This document shows positions 47,201 through 59,687 of a stretch of DNA of 64,000 nt, piece by piece. The stretch is taken from positions 310,001 through 374,000 of the forward strand of contig NC_016472.1 of NCBI RefSeq assembly GCF_000226095.1. The letters run 5' to 3'. A model generated the notes under the pieces. It did not search any database, was not told the origin of the DNA, and saw only the letters and a list, made by a program, of their open reading frames with translations. The position numbers and the translations under genes were made by a program. This stretch comes from Thermothelomyces thermophilus ATCC 42464. Taxonomy: Eukaryota > Ascomycota > Sordariomycetes > Sordariales > Chaetomiaceae. Each line of letters starts with the position of its first letter. Within the stretch, counting starts at the first letter, position 1.

Positions 47201-47896
47201 CAGTGTTCTGCATTTATCAATAGAGAGAATAGCTATTGATGGTTTAGCTCGTTCCTCCTATTGTAGCGTTAATGTCGTTTTGCTACTTCTTTTAGAGTCT
47301 ATAATGATCTATTTATCACTGTTTGTCTCTTACGGTAGATCCGAAGGACATGCCTTCCCTTGAGCATCGTCTACTTGCGATCCTTATATGCTCCCTATCT
47401 TACTAGTCGAATACGACTTTATTTAGGGTCGTAGGTAGCTATTATTCTTCTAGCTAATGTCCGGGTTATAATCTTCATATTATAGTAACCCTAATATTAT
47501 ATCTTTATTATTACCTATATCTACGATACTAAATATAACTGCTATAGTCTTCCCTACTATAGTAATGTTAATCGGTTCGGTCTCCCTATATACTTATTAT
47601 ATCGGAAATGGTCCTTTGACTATACTATGCTTTCGCTTCGTTCTCTAGGGTATCCGTAGCTAATTTACAAGCGTCGGCGAAATCAGGTTCATCTCTACTC
47701 TACTATCTACTAATACAAGCATTTCGTGCTATTTCTATTGTGCTATTATCCAAAGTCGCTTGTCATACTATCGTTATCTAAAGATCGCGGCGACTTCCTA
47801 TATTTCTACCGGGAGGTCTCGATATAGTAGTCTCTTACGCCAGTTCCTCCTATACTACACTACCACTCGCCGCTATACGGGCGTTAATGGTTTTCG
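44135..47896 (-). pseudogene. pol: pol of copy E
   Basis: Protease Asp-Ser-Arg-Val (near 47707); RT YLDN at 46520-46531 inside an 87-codon open stretch (46316-46579); integrase zinc region partly open (45275-45457) with both His and one Cys changed to Tyr; Asp (near 45232), Asp (near 45034) and Glu (near 44926) intact. Chromodomain at about 44260-44359. Overlaps gag by a few codons in the -1 frame. Confidence 0.91.
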
Positions 47897-50145
47897 GGCC
47901 CCTCGAAGGGCCCTAACCCGTTTCCTAGGTTAGTACTAACCTCTTTAGTCATTTGGCTAATAGCGGCTTTATCTATCGTGCTTATTTCTGTAAGCCATTA
48001 AGTGCTTGTAGCTTCCTACCATTAGGTCCGTTCTACTTTCCGTCGTACGTACTATAGCTTTATCTAAAGCTCCCGAATTCGTAACTTCTTTTCGTCCGCG
48101 TAGTAGAGGCAATCGTTACTCTAGCATAAGTCCTATATATCTCGTCCTATTCCGTAGTACCTAGGCTAGGCTCGTTTTAGAACTATCGTGATGCTTTCTA
48201 GACTCTGGTCTTCGATCTTCTAAAGCAATTCGGCCGCTCTATTTCCTACATTATAGACCTATTCTACAGGGTATAGGCTTCCGTCCTTATTTTTTTGTCA
48301 GGTCGGCCAGTGGTTATTCTCGAATTTGTCGCGGAAGTAGTATTAGCATTCGTATGCTATACACTAGAACCAGGGCACTTGCGTATATGCCTCGTGTCAA
48401 GGGTACAGTCACGTAGCGTTGCCTAGGAGGTATTAGAATTCTCTCCCAAATCCTTCCCACTATATATAGACCGTAGGTACTCTAATGCTAAGGTAGGAGT
48501 ATTTCTTCTAGTAGCTTTCCCATATATGCTTGTCTTTTCCACGGTTTACATGTATAAACTAATATTCTAGGTTCCGTACGTCGTTACTAAGTTGCTAATC
48601 GTCAAAACACTCGGCATAGCTGTCAGGTCTATTATATACTATAAGCTATTCTCCTTTAATAGTTTCTATAATACATTAGAGTTCCCTTATCTCGTCCCTT
48701 ATCTTATTGCTCTGCTAGGCAAGTCAAGTTAAACGTTTATCCCGTTTGTGTAGTTCCATATTAAGCCGGAAAACTTTGTTACGGTACCCTTCGATTTATT
48801 CCTAGAGGAATAGAACATTAGGTCTAGGTCTTTCGGTTCCTTAGATATCAGTTATCTACAATCTATTCTACCTCTATATAACTATGAAACCCCACTGCCC
48901 TAAGGCTAGGAGAATCGAAATTGGCAGTATGTATTCCCCTACCGTGTTCCATTTAGCAAGACCTGTCTCTAGGTTCACAGTGACCAGTTCGGAATACGGT
49001 ACTTGTTCGTCTTTACCATTACCGTCGTGTCCAAGACTGTCCGTGTCATTGCCCCTGTCTTTGTAGCTCGTGGCTGCTACTTTGGTAACATTCTTAGTGG
49101 TTTTATCGATATCTGCGATTTCTTTTCCAGGGACTGGCTTCTACTCTTTCTTCGGGCTTCGACATTCTTGCTTATAGTGCCCTTTCTTCCCGCAGTTATA
49201 GTAGGTAACATTGGACTTGTCTTTAGTTATCTTCTTCCGGTCCTGCTTTTACGCTATATCTATATCTATGGCTCTGGGGTGTATCCCGTACGAAGTACTG
49301 GTATACGTTCGTTTTTTCTTGTCGTTAGCCTTGACTATGGTTCCGTTTATTCGGCCTTGTTTCTACTACTCTTGTATGTAGAGCTGATCATCAATTCTGA
49401 TGGCCTGTACGATATATTCGTCTAGAGTCTTAGGCCGATCGTGCTTATATAGCTTGTCTTTGACCTTTTCCTTTAGGCCATTATAGAACAATTGTATTAA
49501 TACCTTATTATTAAGCTAAGACTTAAATATATCCTATTTAAACTATATAGTATAGGAGGCTACTGACTTAGTCTATTAAAGATTGACAAGTCTTTCTTAT
49601 ATATGAATTTTCTCGTCTTTGTCGCTAAAAACCTTTTGAAGCTCTTCTTTAAAACGGTCGTAGGACCGAAAGACTGCCTGCGTAAACGTGTCTCGGTCGT
49701 CTTTATCTTCCTTGGTGAGATAGTCGTTCTACGTAGGCTCGAACCATCTAAGTGCCTTGCCCTCTAGCCTTATAGCTATATAAAGGACTTTAGCTTTATC
49801 GTCTAGGAACTTGTCATTATTAATCTAGAAATAGGATTAGAGGTTAGTTAGAAATCCTATAAGATTCTCTTTAGTTCCTCCGTATTTGCTAGGTAGTTTG
49901 ATCTTGATACGGCTTACTTTAATAGCCTCGAGCGTCTCAATTTTGGCATAGGCCTCGTTAATCAATTTCTATAAATACTTTTTGCCGTTCTCGAGTTCCT
50001 TAATTCAAGCTTGAGTAGCCTTGTCTCTCTAGTCTAACTCCTAGATCTGCTGCTAGAGTTAACCAAGCTAAACGAGTAGTTATTCGGCTATAACGTTAGT
50101 AGCTATGTCGGTGTCGAGGTCAAGGTTACCTCTGTTCTAAACTAT
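47884..50145 (-). pseudogene. gag: gag of copy E
   Basis: 2262 nt; former start ATA at 50145-50143; conserved TAA at 47886-47884. The zinc knuckle (about 49160-49205) keeps Cys2, His and Cys3 and has lost only the first Cys, making it together with D the best preserved knuckle. Confidence 0.89.
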
Positions 50146-50159
50146 AATAGAACAAAGGG

Positions 50160-50172
50160 AGTGGTAATAACG
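50160..50172 (-). promoter_or_regulatory. Primer-binding site of copy E
   Basis: Minus strand reads CGTTATTACCACT after the LTR. One TG-to-TA change separates TTATTACCACT from the complement of E's own intact self-primer in its 3' LTR. Confidence 0.66.
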
Positions 50173-50619
50173 TGTAACGAACCTAACTTAGACTTCTTCT
50201 AAAAGGGTTTAGACGAAGGTAGATTAAGCAGAACTAGCGAGCAGGTTATCTAAGGGATTCGGTAAAGCTAAAAGGTTTATAATAACACTAAAGTTATCTC
50301 TTATAGTAATTAGTAATGCCTAGTATAAGTACTGTAATTGTAATTATTACTACTAGTAAACTCTTAGAGTCTACTAAATAAGTAACTAGTTAGCTATATA
50401 TATACAATTTGTCTGTCCTTCTTCTATAGTTATCACTAGTACCATTTTTCCTTTCACTCTGTGATTCCGCGTTATCGGCGGTAACATGCTATTATCACCA
50501 GTGAAGACCTTAGTCTTGGCGGTGATAATCTTCCGATTGGTTCGTCAAGTGATTGGCTGTTAGAATGTCCCATGTCCTGGCTACAGCCTGCCAGGCCGTC
50601 TATATGCTCATTCGTAACA
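50173..50619 (-). repeat. 5' LTR of copy E, U3 type I
   Basis: 447 bp. It lies head-to-head with the 5' LTR of G, only 10 bp away, so the two form a large inverted repeat. A 70-codon minus-strand open frame (50472-50684) crossing the junction is not a gene. Confidence 0.94.
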
Positions 50620-50629
50620 AGTAGGCAAG
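50620..50629 (+). mobile_element. 10-bp sliver of LINE L2 between E and G
   Basis: AGTAGGCAAG: AGTAG repeats the bases left of E, GCAAG repeats the bases right of G. The 10 bp are therefore one target duplication of each element, and the LINE reads AGTAG-GCAAG without them. Confidence 0.93.
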
Positions 50630-51075
50630 TGTTACGGATAAGCATATAGATGGCCTGGCAGGCTGTAGCTAGGACGCGGGACATTCCGACAGCTAATCAC
50701 TTAACAGACTAATCAGAAGATTATCACCGCCAAGACTAAGGTCTTTACTAGTAATAATAACATGTTACCGTCGATAACGCGGAATCATAGAGTGAAAGGA
50801 GAAATGGTACTAGTGATAACTATTAAAGAGGGATAGATAATTATATATATATAGCTAGCTAGTCACTTATTAGGTAGACTTTAAGAGTTCACTAATAGTA
50901 ATAATTACAATTATAGTACTTATACTAAGTATTGCTAATTACTATAAGAGATAACTCTAGTATTATTATAAACCCTTTAGCTTTACCAAATCCCTTAGAC
51001 GGCCTATACACTTGTCCCACTCTACCTACCTCCGTCTAAACCCTTTTAGAAGAAGTCTAAGTTAGGTTTGTTACA
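50630..51075 (+). repeat. 5' LTR of copy G, U3 type I
   Basis: Starts TGTTACGGATAAGC, ends TTACA. The primer-binding site CGTTGTTACTACTCCC (from 51076) carries one CA-to-TA change relative to D. Confidence 0.94.
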
Positions 51076-51102
51076 CGTTGTTACTACTCCCTTTGTTCTA
51101 TT

Positions 51103-53364
51103 ATAGTTTAGAACGGAGGTAACTTTGACCTCGACACCGACATAGCTACTAACGTCACAGCCGAACAGCTGCTCGCTTAGCTTAGTCAACTCTAGCAGCA
51201 GATCTAGAAGTTAGACTAGAGAGATAAGGTTACTTAAGCCCAAATTAAAGAACTCGAGAACGGCGAAAAGTACTTATAGAAACTGGTTAATAAGGCCTAC
51301 GCCAAAATCAAGGTGCTCGAGACTACTAAAGCAAGCTACATTAAGATTAAACTACCTAGCAAATATAGAGGAACTAAGGAGGATCTTATAGGATTCCTAA
51401 CAAACCTCTAATCTTACTTCTAGCTTAATAACGACAAGTTTCTAGATAATAAAGCCAAAGTCCTCTATATAGCTATAAGACTAGAGGGCAAGGCACTTAG
51501 ATAGTTCGAGCCTATACAGAACGACTATCTCACTAAGGAAGACAAAGACGACTAAGACGCGTTTATATAAGCAGTCTTTCGATCCTATGACCGTTTCGAA
51601 GAAGAGCTTTGGAAGGTTTTTAGCGACAAAGACGAGAAGATTTATACGTAAGAAAGACTCGCCAATCTCTAATAGACCAAGTTAGCAGCCTCCTACGCTA
51701 TATAGTTTAGACAGGACATACTTAAGTCTTAGCTTAACGATAAGGTATTAATATAACTATTCTATAATGGCTTAAAGGAAAAGGTTAAAGACAAGCTATA
51801 CAAGTACGATCGGCCTAAGACCCTAGACAAATATATCACATAGGCTATTAGAATCAATAATCAACTTTACACACAAGAGCAGCAGAAACGAGGTCGAATA
51901 AATAGAACCACGGCTAAGGCTAACAACAAGAAAAAGCAAGCATATGTTAGTACCTTATATAAGACGTACCCCGGAGCTATATATATAGATATAGCATAGA
52001 AGCAGGACTAGAAGAAGATGACTAAAGACAAGTCTAATATTACCTACTATAATTATAGAAAGAAAGGGCACTATAAGCGAGAATATTAAAGCCTAAAGAA
52101 AGAGTAGAAGATAGTCCCTAGAAAGGAAATTACGGCTATTGACGAAACTACCAAGGACGTTATCGAAGTAGCGGCCACAAGCTATAAAGATAGGGGTAGT
52201 GACACGGACAGTCTCGAACATAATAACAATAGTAAAGACGAACAAGCACCGTACTCTAAACTAGTCACTATAGACCTAGAGATAGGTCTTGCCGAATAGA
52301 ATATGGTAGGAGAATATATACCGCCAGTTTCGATTCTCCTAGCCTTGAGGCAGTGGGGTTTTACGGTTATATAGAGGCGGGATAGATTGTAGATAACCAA
52401 TACCTAAGGAATTAAAAGACCTAGACCTAATATTTTATTCCTCTAGGAACGAATTAAATAATATTATAACGAAGTTTTTCGGCTTAATATAGAACTATAT
52501 AAACGGGATAGACGCTTGATTCGACTTGCCTAGTAGAGCGATAGAATAAGGGACGAAATAAGGGAACTCCGACGTATTATAGAAACTATTAAAGGAAAAT
52601 AGCCTATGACATATAATAGGCCTAATAGCTACACTAAGTATCTTGACAGCTAGTAACTTAGCAACGACATATAGAACCTAGAATACTAGTTTATACGCAC
52701 GAACTATAGAAAAGACAAGTATATATAGGAAAGCTACTAGAAGAAACACTCCTATATTAGCACTAGAGTACCTATAGTCTACGTATAATAGGAAGGATTT
52801 AGGAAAGAATTCCAATACCTCCTAGGCGACGCTACACGACTATACCCTTGACACAAGGCATATACGCAAGTGCCCTAGTTCTAGTGTATAGCATACGAAT
52901 GCCGATACCACTTCCGCGACAAATTCGAAAACAATCACTAGCTGACCCGACAAGGAAATAAGGACGGAAGCTTACGCCCTGTAGAATAGGTCTACGATGC
53001 AGGAAACAGAGCGGCCGAATTGCTCTAGAAGATCGAAGCCCGTAATCTAAAAGGCATCACAATAGTTCTAAGACAAGCCTAGCCTAGGTACTATAGAACC
53101 GGACGAGATATATAGGACTCGTGCTAGAGTAACGATTGCCTCTATTACGTAGATGAAAAGAAATCGCGAATTTGGGAGCTTCAGATAAAGCTATAGTATA
53201 TATGATAGAAAGTAGAACGGACCTAATGGTAGGAAGCTATAAGCACTTAATGGCTTACAGAAATGAGCACGGTTAACGAAGCTGCTATTAGCCAAACAAC
53301 CGAAGAGGTTAACACTAACCTAGGAAACAAGTCAGGGCCCTTCAAGGGGCCTAGAAGCCATTAA
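51103..53364 (+). pseudogene. gag: gag of copy G
   Basis: 2262 nt; former start ATA at 51103-51105; conserved TAA 53362-53364. Of the zinc knuckle only His remains; all three cysteines read Tyr. One of the two most heavily mutated gag copies here, with I. Confidence 0.88.
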
Positions 53365-56300
53365 TACCTGTATAGCGGCGGGTGGTAGCATAGTATAAGA
53401 GGAACTAGTATAAGAGACCACTATATCGAGACCTCCTAGTAGAAATGTAGGAAATTGCCGCAATCTTTAGGCGACGGCGGCAAGACAAGCGATTATAGAT
53501 AATAGCATAGTAGAAACAGTATAAAATGCTTGTACTAGTAGATAGTAGAGCAGAGATAAACCTAATTTCGCCGACACTTATAAATTAGCTATAGATACCC
53601 TAGAGAATGAAGCGGAAGTATAGCATAGTTAAAGGACCATTTCTAATATAATAGGTACGTAGGGAGACCAAACCGATCGACATTACTATAGTAGAGAAGA
53701 CTATAGCAATCATATTTAGCATTATAGACATAGGTAACGACAAAGATATAATATTAGGGTTACTATAATATAAAGACTATAACCTAAACATTAGCTAGAA
53801 GAATGGTAGCTACCTACGACCCTAAATAGAGTCGTATTTAACTAGCAAGATAGGGAGCGTATAAGGATCGTAAGCAGACGATACTTAAGGAAAGGCATAT
53901 TCTATAGATCTATTATAAGAGATAGATAATGGCAGATAGACTACTATAGACTCTAGAAGAGGCGGTATAATGATATCAATATCACGATAGGAAGAACAAG
54001 CTAAATCGCCAATAGCTATTCTCTCCGTTAACGAATGCGGAGCACTATAATTAGAATAGTAGGTTAAGATAGGAGAAATCGCTAGCATTGCTATAGACAG
54101 AACCAAGTTCGTATACTATTAGAAAACCGAGAGACGAGACAAGACTAGGGAAGTACCAAAGGAATACGAAGGATACCTAGCATTCGAACTAAAACATCTA
54201 GAAGGACTACTAGAACATGGCCTATAGGATCACGAGATTAAGCTCAAGGAAAGAGCACGACTAAAGTTCTTTAAGATCTACTATATAAGCTAGATACAAA
54301 ATGAAGAACTTAAGCGATATTTAGAGGAGAACCTTCGAAGAGGATATATCCGCCTGTCGACATCGCTAGCAGGCTACCTAATCCTGTTTGTGCCTAAGAA
54401 AGACAGAAAGCTACGGTTATATGTCGACTATCGGCAACTTAACAAATAGACTATAAAAAACCGATACCCGTTACCGCTAATCTCACGGCTCCGAGATTAG
54501 TTAGTAGGAGCCTAATATTTCACACGTCTTAATTTGCCATCGGCCTATAACTATATATAGATTAAAGAAGGCGACGAGTGGAAAACGGCCTTTAGGACAC
54601 CCTATAGCTACTATAAGTACCTCGTCATGCCATTCGGACTTATAAACGCGCTGGTAACGTTCTAAGCCCTAATTAATCAAGCTATCTAACCCTTTCTTGA
54701 CAAATTTACAGTATATTATCTTGACAATATACTTATCTTCTCTAAGACGATAAACGAACACTAGAAGTATATAAAAGTAGTACTAGACGTGCTATACGCG
54801 TATAAGCTATCAATTAATAAGGAAAAGAGCGAATTCCATATCAGGAAGATAGTCTTTTTAGGATACAAAATATCCCTAGGACAAATCCGGATAGAACCTT
54901 TAAAGATTAAAGCCATTAAGAATTAGCCCCAACTGACGTTAGTTACGGAAGTACGAAGTTTCATCGGATTTATAAACTTCTACCGAATGTTCATTAGGAA
55001 CTTTAGAGCGATCGTACGACCTTTATACGAACTTACCAAGAAGAATGCTAAATTCCAATGGGAAGAGCAATATAAGCAAGCATTTATATAAATCTGTAAC
55101 GTCATTACTAAAGATCTAGTACTAGTACTACCAGACCCTAAGAAACCATTCAAGGTAGAAATAGACGCTTCAGACTATGCCATCAGAGGACAATTAGGAC
55201 AATGAGACAGATAAGGAAAGCTACATCCTATAGCTTTCTTTTTAAGGAAGCTTGATAGACTATATCTTAATTACCCGATCTATAACAAGGAACTACTTAC
55301 AATTATCAAAGCTTTTAAGGAATAGTAACTATACCTTAGCAGTACAATTAAACTAGTATAAGTATATACAGATCATAAGAATTTACGATACTTTACGACG
55401 ATAAAGGAGCTTAACGGATGATAAATATAATAGGTAAAATTCCTTACGGAATTTAACTTTAAGATCTACTATAAGAAGAGCAAAGAGAACGTATAAGCGG
55501 ATGCTTTAAGCCGACGAACAGATTACACGGAAGAACGAACGGGAACAATACCACTGTTGTTTAAGGAACGAACAGACGGAACGCTATATCACAAAATATA
55601 GACACCTGTAGAAGATAATCTACTCGACTCATTCCTAGAATATTATATAATCTTTCAAGAGGAAAGGATTAACAAGGCATAGTATCAAATAGCACCCGGA
55701 CCAGTAGTACCTAACAGAGTAGAAGAAAAAGATAGGAAACTCTGGTACCAAGGCAAAGCATATATCTACAACAAAGATTAATAACTACAGATGATTCGAG
55801 AACTCTACGAATCGAAACTCAGAGGATATAAAGGAGTTACAAAGACTATTACACAAGTTAAGAAACACTACGACTTTCCACAGTTAACGGCATAGGTTAA
55901 GGAAGTCGTATGGAACTACGACATCTGTAATCGAAGCAAAACGGCATGACACAAGCCGTATAGGCTACTTTAGCTACTACTAATAGCTAACAAACTATAG
56001 AGCTTGGTTACAATAGACTTTATTACAAAGCTACTAGAATCTAAGGATATAGCTATAGGAGTGACCTACGATAGTATTCTTACTATAGTAGATCGCCTAA
56101 CTAAGTAGGTATATTTCTTTCCCTATAAAGAATCCTAGATAGCTAAACAGTTAGTAGACATAATCTATCGGCAAGTTACATTAGTATATGCTTGGCCGCA
56201 AGAATAGATCACCGACAGAGATACTAAGTTCGCATCGAAGTTCTAGCAAGCGTTAATATAACGATTAGGCATTAATAGTAAGCTATCAATAGCATATTAC

Positions 56301-57113
56301 CTACAGACTAACAGATAAACAGAACGACTAAACCAAGTTGTTAAGCAGTATCTCCGTTCTTATATTAACTACTAGCAAAACAATTAGGTCATACTATTGC
56401 TAATAGTATAACTCGCTTATAACACGACACTAACAGAAATAACCAAAGTCACACCGTTCTTCGCGAACTATAGATATAAAGCAGACCTTAGGCAAGGACT
56501 AGAGGTTATAGTGCCAAGAGCAGCGGTTAAAGCGGAACAAATATACACACTATACGAGAAACTCAAAAAGGAACTTAAGTTTGTTAGGACTAGAATAAAA
56601 AATTACTACGACAAACATAGGCTCGAGGGACCTTGCCTAGAGAGGGGAGACAAAGTCTACCTAATCGTACGAAACTTACGAACCAAATGACTAAGCACGA
56701 AGCTAGACTTTAAGAAGGTCGGACCCTTTGTTATCAAAGAATGAATTTTGACATCTAACTATTAATTATTATTACCATTATCTATACGACTATAGATAGA
56801 TATTTTTTATATTTTACTTCTCGAACTAGCACCGAAAAACGCTAAGGTTATTACGTATATTAAAGCAGAGGACAAAGAGGAAGAATAGGACGTCGAAGAA
56901 ATTCTAGATTTATACATTATTAATAGAGAACTATAGTACCTAGTTAAATAGCTTGATTTCGGACTAGAAGATAACTTATAGGAACTAGTTAAGAACTTAA
57001 ACTGCCCTAAGAAACTAGAACAGTTCCACCGGCAGAACCCGGATCGACCAAAGGAAAACCTAGGACAGAACCAAAGACGACGCCCTAGTCGATAGCATTA
57101 GTAGTATCATTAA
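53352..57113 (+). pseudogene. pol: pol of copy G
   Basis: Protease Asp-Ser-Arg (near 53541); RT YLDN at 54717-54728; integrase Asp (near 56016), Asp (near 56214) and Glu (near 56322, GAA) intact. Chromodomain at about 56889-56990. TAA at 57111-57113 matches the putative stop in D; the CAA at the position of an earlier TAA in D shows that the earlier one is a mutation. Confidence 0.9.
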
Positions 57114-57640
57114 TCTCTGACAAGGGTATAGCAGGCGCCTCTTGCCGCTCTTACCGCTTAACTACCTCTAACTTGTCCAAGGTCGACAGACTACGCGCTA
57201 CCATATCGGCACCTTTCTCTACCAAAAACTCCTTCTACTAATAAAGACGCTAGAGCCGTGCAAGCTTTTCGGACAACTTGCGCTAAGCTTCTTCTAGATA
57301 GCGTTAGGATTTATCTAGCTTAAGCTTGGCACGACATTTAGCATCCTTAATATAATGCTACTCCTAGAGAATACGATCTATTAGAACAAATATTAGGAAT
57401 TACACTTAAAAAAAAAAAGGAGACAAGCTTATAGGAAGAAAGTAGGATGCCTAAGCTATCGTAAGAACGACCTTAACGAACATAGGCCTTACAACGCTTT
57501 ATACGCGCGATCATTTTACAGACAAGACCTTGTAACGCGTACCAAGAGCAAGGCATAACGACAAAACCGTTCTTAGCGATATTCTAAGCAAGGGAAGCAC
57601 AGTAATATATAGAATACGACTTCTGTTTCTCTACCGGCAT
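56989..57640 (-). pseudogene. Antisense six-cysteine/coiled-coil gene, type I (copy G)
   Basis: ATG at 57640-57638 (Met-Pro-Val-Glu-Lys-Gln-Lys-Ser), stop TAA 56991-56989. With the predicted intron removed (57432-57378, 55 bp) it gives 597 nt. This copy best shows the cluster core: Met-Pro-Cys-Ser-Trp, Leu-Gln-Gly-Leu-Val-Cys-Lys, Ile-Lys-Arg-Cys-Lys-Ala; cysteines 2, 5 and 6 are now Tyr. The intron is shorter than in E mainly because the A/T homopolymer in it differs in length. Confidence 0.73.
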
Positions 57641-57766
57641 CTTATCAATATAGCGACCACAATATAGAAACAGGAAGAATGTAGTACTTACAAGCGAAGG
57701 GTATTAGCACTATTTAAAACGGCCTAAGAGGGCTTTCGGGTCGAAAGCCTTAAAGGAAGGGCATTG

Positions 57767-58212
57767 TGTCACGGATAAGCATATAGACGGCCTAGCAGGC
57801 TACAGCCAGGACGCGGGACATTCCGATAGCTAATCACTTGACAGACCAATTAGAAGATTATCACTACCAAGACTAAGGTCTTTACTAGTGATAATAACAT
57901 GTCATCGTTGATAACGCGGAATCACGGAGTGAAAGGAGAAATGGTACTAGTGATAACTATTGAAGAGGGACAGACAATTGTATATATATAGCTAGCCAGT
58001 CACTCGTTGGGTGGACTCTAAGAGTTCACTAGTAGTAATAATCACAATCATAGTACTTATACTAAGCATCGCTGATTATTGTAAGAGATAACTCTAGTGT
58101 TGTTATGAACCCTTTGGCTTTACCGAATCCCTTAGACGGCCTGTACACTTGTCCCGCTCTACCTACCTCCGTCTGAACCCTTTTAGAAGAAGTCTAAGTT
58201 AGGTTCGTCATA
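57767..58212 (+). repeat. 3' LTR of copy G, U3 type I
   Basis: 446 bp, preceded by AAAGGAAGGG. Contains ACTAGTGATAA twice (from about 57884 and 57946), clearer than in D. Confidence 0.95.
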
Positions 58213-58440
58213 GCAAGGTTAGGGTAGTACTAGCTAGAGCGGCCCTATAGAAGGCCCTAGGGGAGGACCTCTTTCTTATAGGCCTACTAAAGGCCTATAG
58301 GCAGCCGCTTTACTAGATATTAACTAAACTAGCCTTAGAGAGCCTATAGCTTGGCTATTTCCTAGCCTAGTTTAAAAGGGCTAAGATAGTAGTCCTCTAT
58401 AAGCCTAGTAAACCCCTATAGGCCTACTTTACCCTAGGTA
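58213..58440 (+). mobile_element. LINE copy L2, RT segment between G and H
   Basis: Continues ORF2 into RT and stops about ten bases after the conserved Thr-Leu-Gly-like stretch, where H inserted. The left five bases GCAAG are the G duplication. The remainder of L2 is beyond the window. Confidence 0.88.
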
Positions 58441-58892
58441 TGTAACAAACCTAACTCAGACTTCTTCTGAAAGGGTTTAAACAAAGGTAGATTGAGCGGG
58501 ACAAGCAGGCAGGTCGTCTAAGGGATTCGGTAAAGCCAAAGGGTTTATAACAACACTAGAGTTGTCTCTCATAGTAATTAGCAATGCTTGGTATAAGTAC
58601 TGTGATTGTGGGTTACTATCACTAGTGAACTCCTAGAGTCCACTATAACGAGTAACTATTTATATGTATATATACTTCTGTCGATTGCTTATAGTCCCCT
58701 TCTATCCTATCCTTAGATCGCCTTTGGTAGCTAGCTATCCTCTGCTATCTTTCCCTTTTGGCAATTATTTGCCTGTAGTAGCCTACGCTCCCTAGCGATC
58801 CCGTGTCAGCCTTGCTTCGTACCCTTCTTGATTAGTAGCTTATTCGGCCTGCTATACCCTACTAGGTTATAGTATATGGTTAGCTCGTGATA
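58441..58892 (-). repeat. 3' LTR of copy H, U3 type IV
   Basis: 452 bp; in element orientation begins TATCACGAGCTAACCATATA and ends GTTACA. The R-U5 half matches the other copies; the U3 matches none. Self-primer region reads AGTGATAGTAA on the minus strand (formerly AGTGATAGCAA). Confidence 0.9.
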
Positions 58893-59009
58893 TAATGCCC
58901 CCTCTTTAGGGCTTTCGACCTAAAAGCTTCTTATAACTTGTTTTAAATACTACTAATACCCCCTTTTTCTTAGTAGGTAACGTCCTTCTTCCGCTAACTT
59001 TCTTTTACT

Positions 59010-59687
59010 ATAGCTAATCGTATTCCTAGGAATCGTCGCGATCTTAAACGCGAATAATACGCTATTACGATTAAGATTAAGCAAGAGAGTTACAAAGTCA
59101 CTATACCTTGTAAGCATTATTAGAATACAAAGCCGTAAAAGCGTTATATAATAATAGAGGGTTTAAATAAGTGTTAAAACTGTATTTGTATAGGTAAGAA
59201 GTGTAGTAGTCTAAACGTTATAGATACCTATAGGTTCCTCGTTATTTTCCTTTATAGTCTTAGGTTACTAACTATCTTAGTCCTTTCAAATTTGTCAGAG
59301 CAAGAGAAGGTTTCGAGGGAGATTACTAAGACCGAGGCGTTACTTGCTTAGATACTAAGCCGTTTAAGTCAATTACGTCATTTATAGCAATCTCTACGCG
59401 ATCGTAGTACTAAAGTTTTTCGTTATGGTGTAGCTTGTCTAGAGGAGGAGGAAGAACTAGATACTCCTCTACCGATATTAGAGACGTAGACCCTCGCGGG
59501 TTAGGCTTAGGCGTTAGGTACTTTTGACGTGTTTGATTGGGAGTCGATCGGGTTAGGTCCTAGTCCTAATTCTAGTAGGTTCTCCTCTTTTTCTATTAGG
59601 GAATAGGCTTTAGAGCCGGTTCTTGTAGCTAGTTAGGATTCCGCCGGTAGAACTACTCTAGTTTCTTAGGGTAATTTAGGTTCTTAA
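59010..59687 (+). pseudogene. Antisense six-cysteine/coiled-coil gene, type IV (copy H)
   Basis: Lost start ATA at 59010-59012 followed by Ala-Asn-Arg; stop TAA 59685-59687. A predicted 51-bp intron (59230-59280) has donor GTAGGT (now ATAGGT), a perfect fungal branch point TACTAAC and acceptor TTAG; its removal leaves 627 nt in phase, 208 aa. Cluster: Pro-Cys-Lys-His, Lys-Cys then Asn-Cys, Gly-Lys-Lys-Cys-Ser-Ser, spacing C-x2-C-x8-C-x8-C-x2-C-x6-C with two positions now Tyr. Exon 2 is a Gln/Leu/Arg-rich coil, then Glu-Glu-Glu-Glu-Glu, Asp-Val-Phe-Asp-Trp-Glu and a Ser-rich tail ending like the other types. Start is 118 bp from the LTR. Five or more TAG/TAA codons break it. Confidence 0.74.

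Larger units (their letters stand above)
44026..50619 (-). mobile_element. Copy E, remainder to 5' LTR
   Basis: Continues copy E after removal of F: antisense gene end, pol, gag, primer-binding site and 5' LTR. Together with 35614-36611 it makes a complete copy of about 7.59 kb. Confidence 0.95.
50630..58212 (+). mobile_element. Gypsy chromovirus copy G, full length, U3 type I
   Basis: 7583-bp copy inserted in L2 five bases from the E insertion. GCAAG at 50625-50629 and 58213-58217. Both LTRs are 446 bp. Confidence 0.97.
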
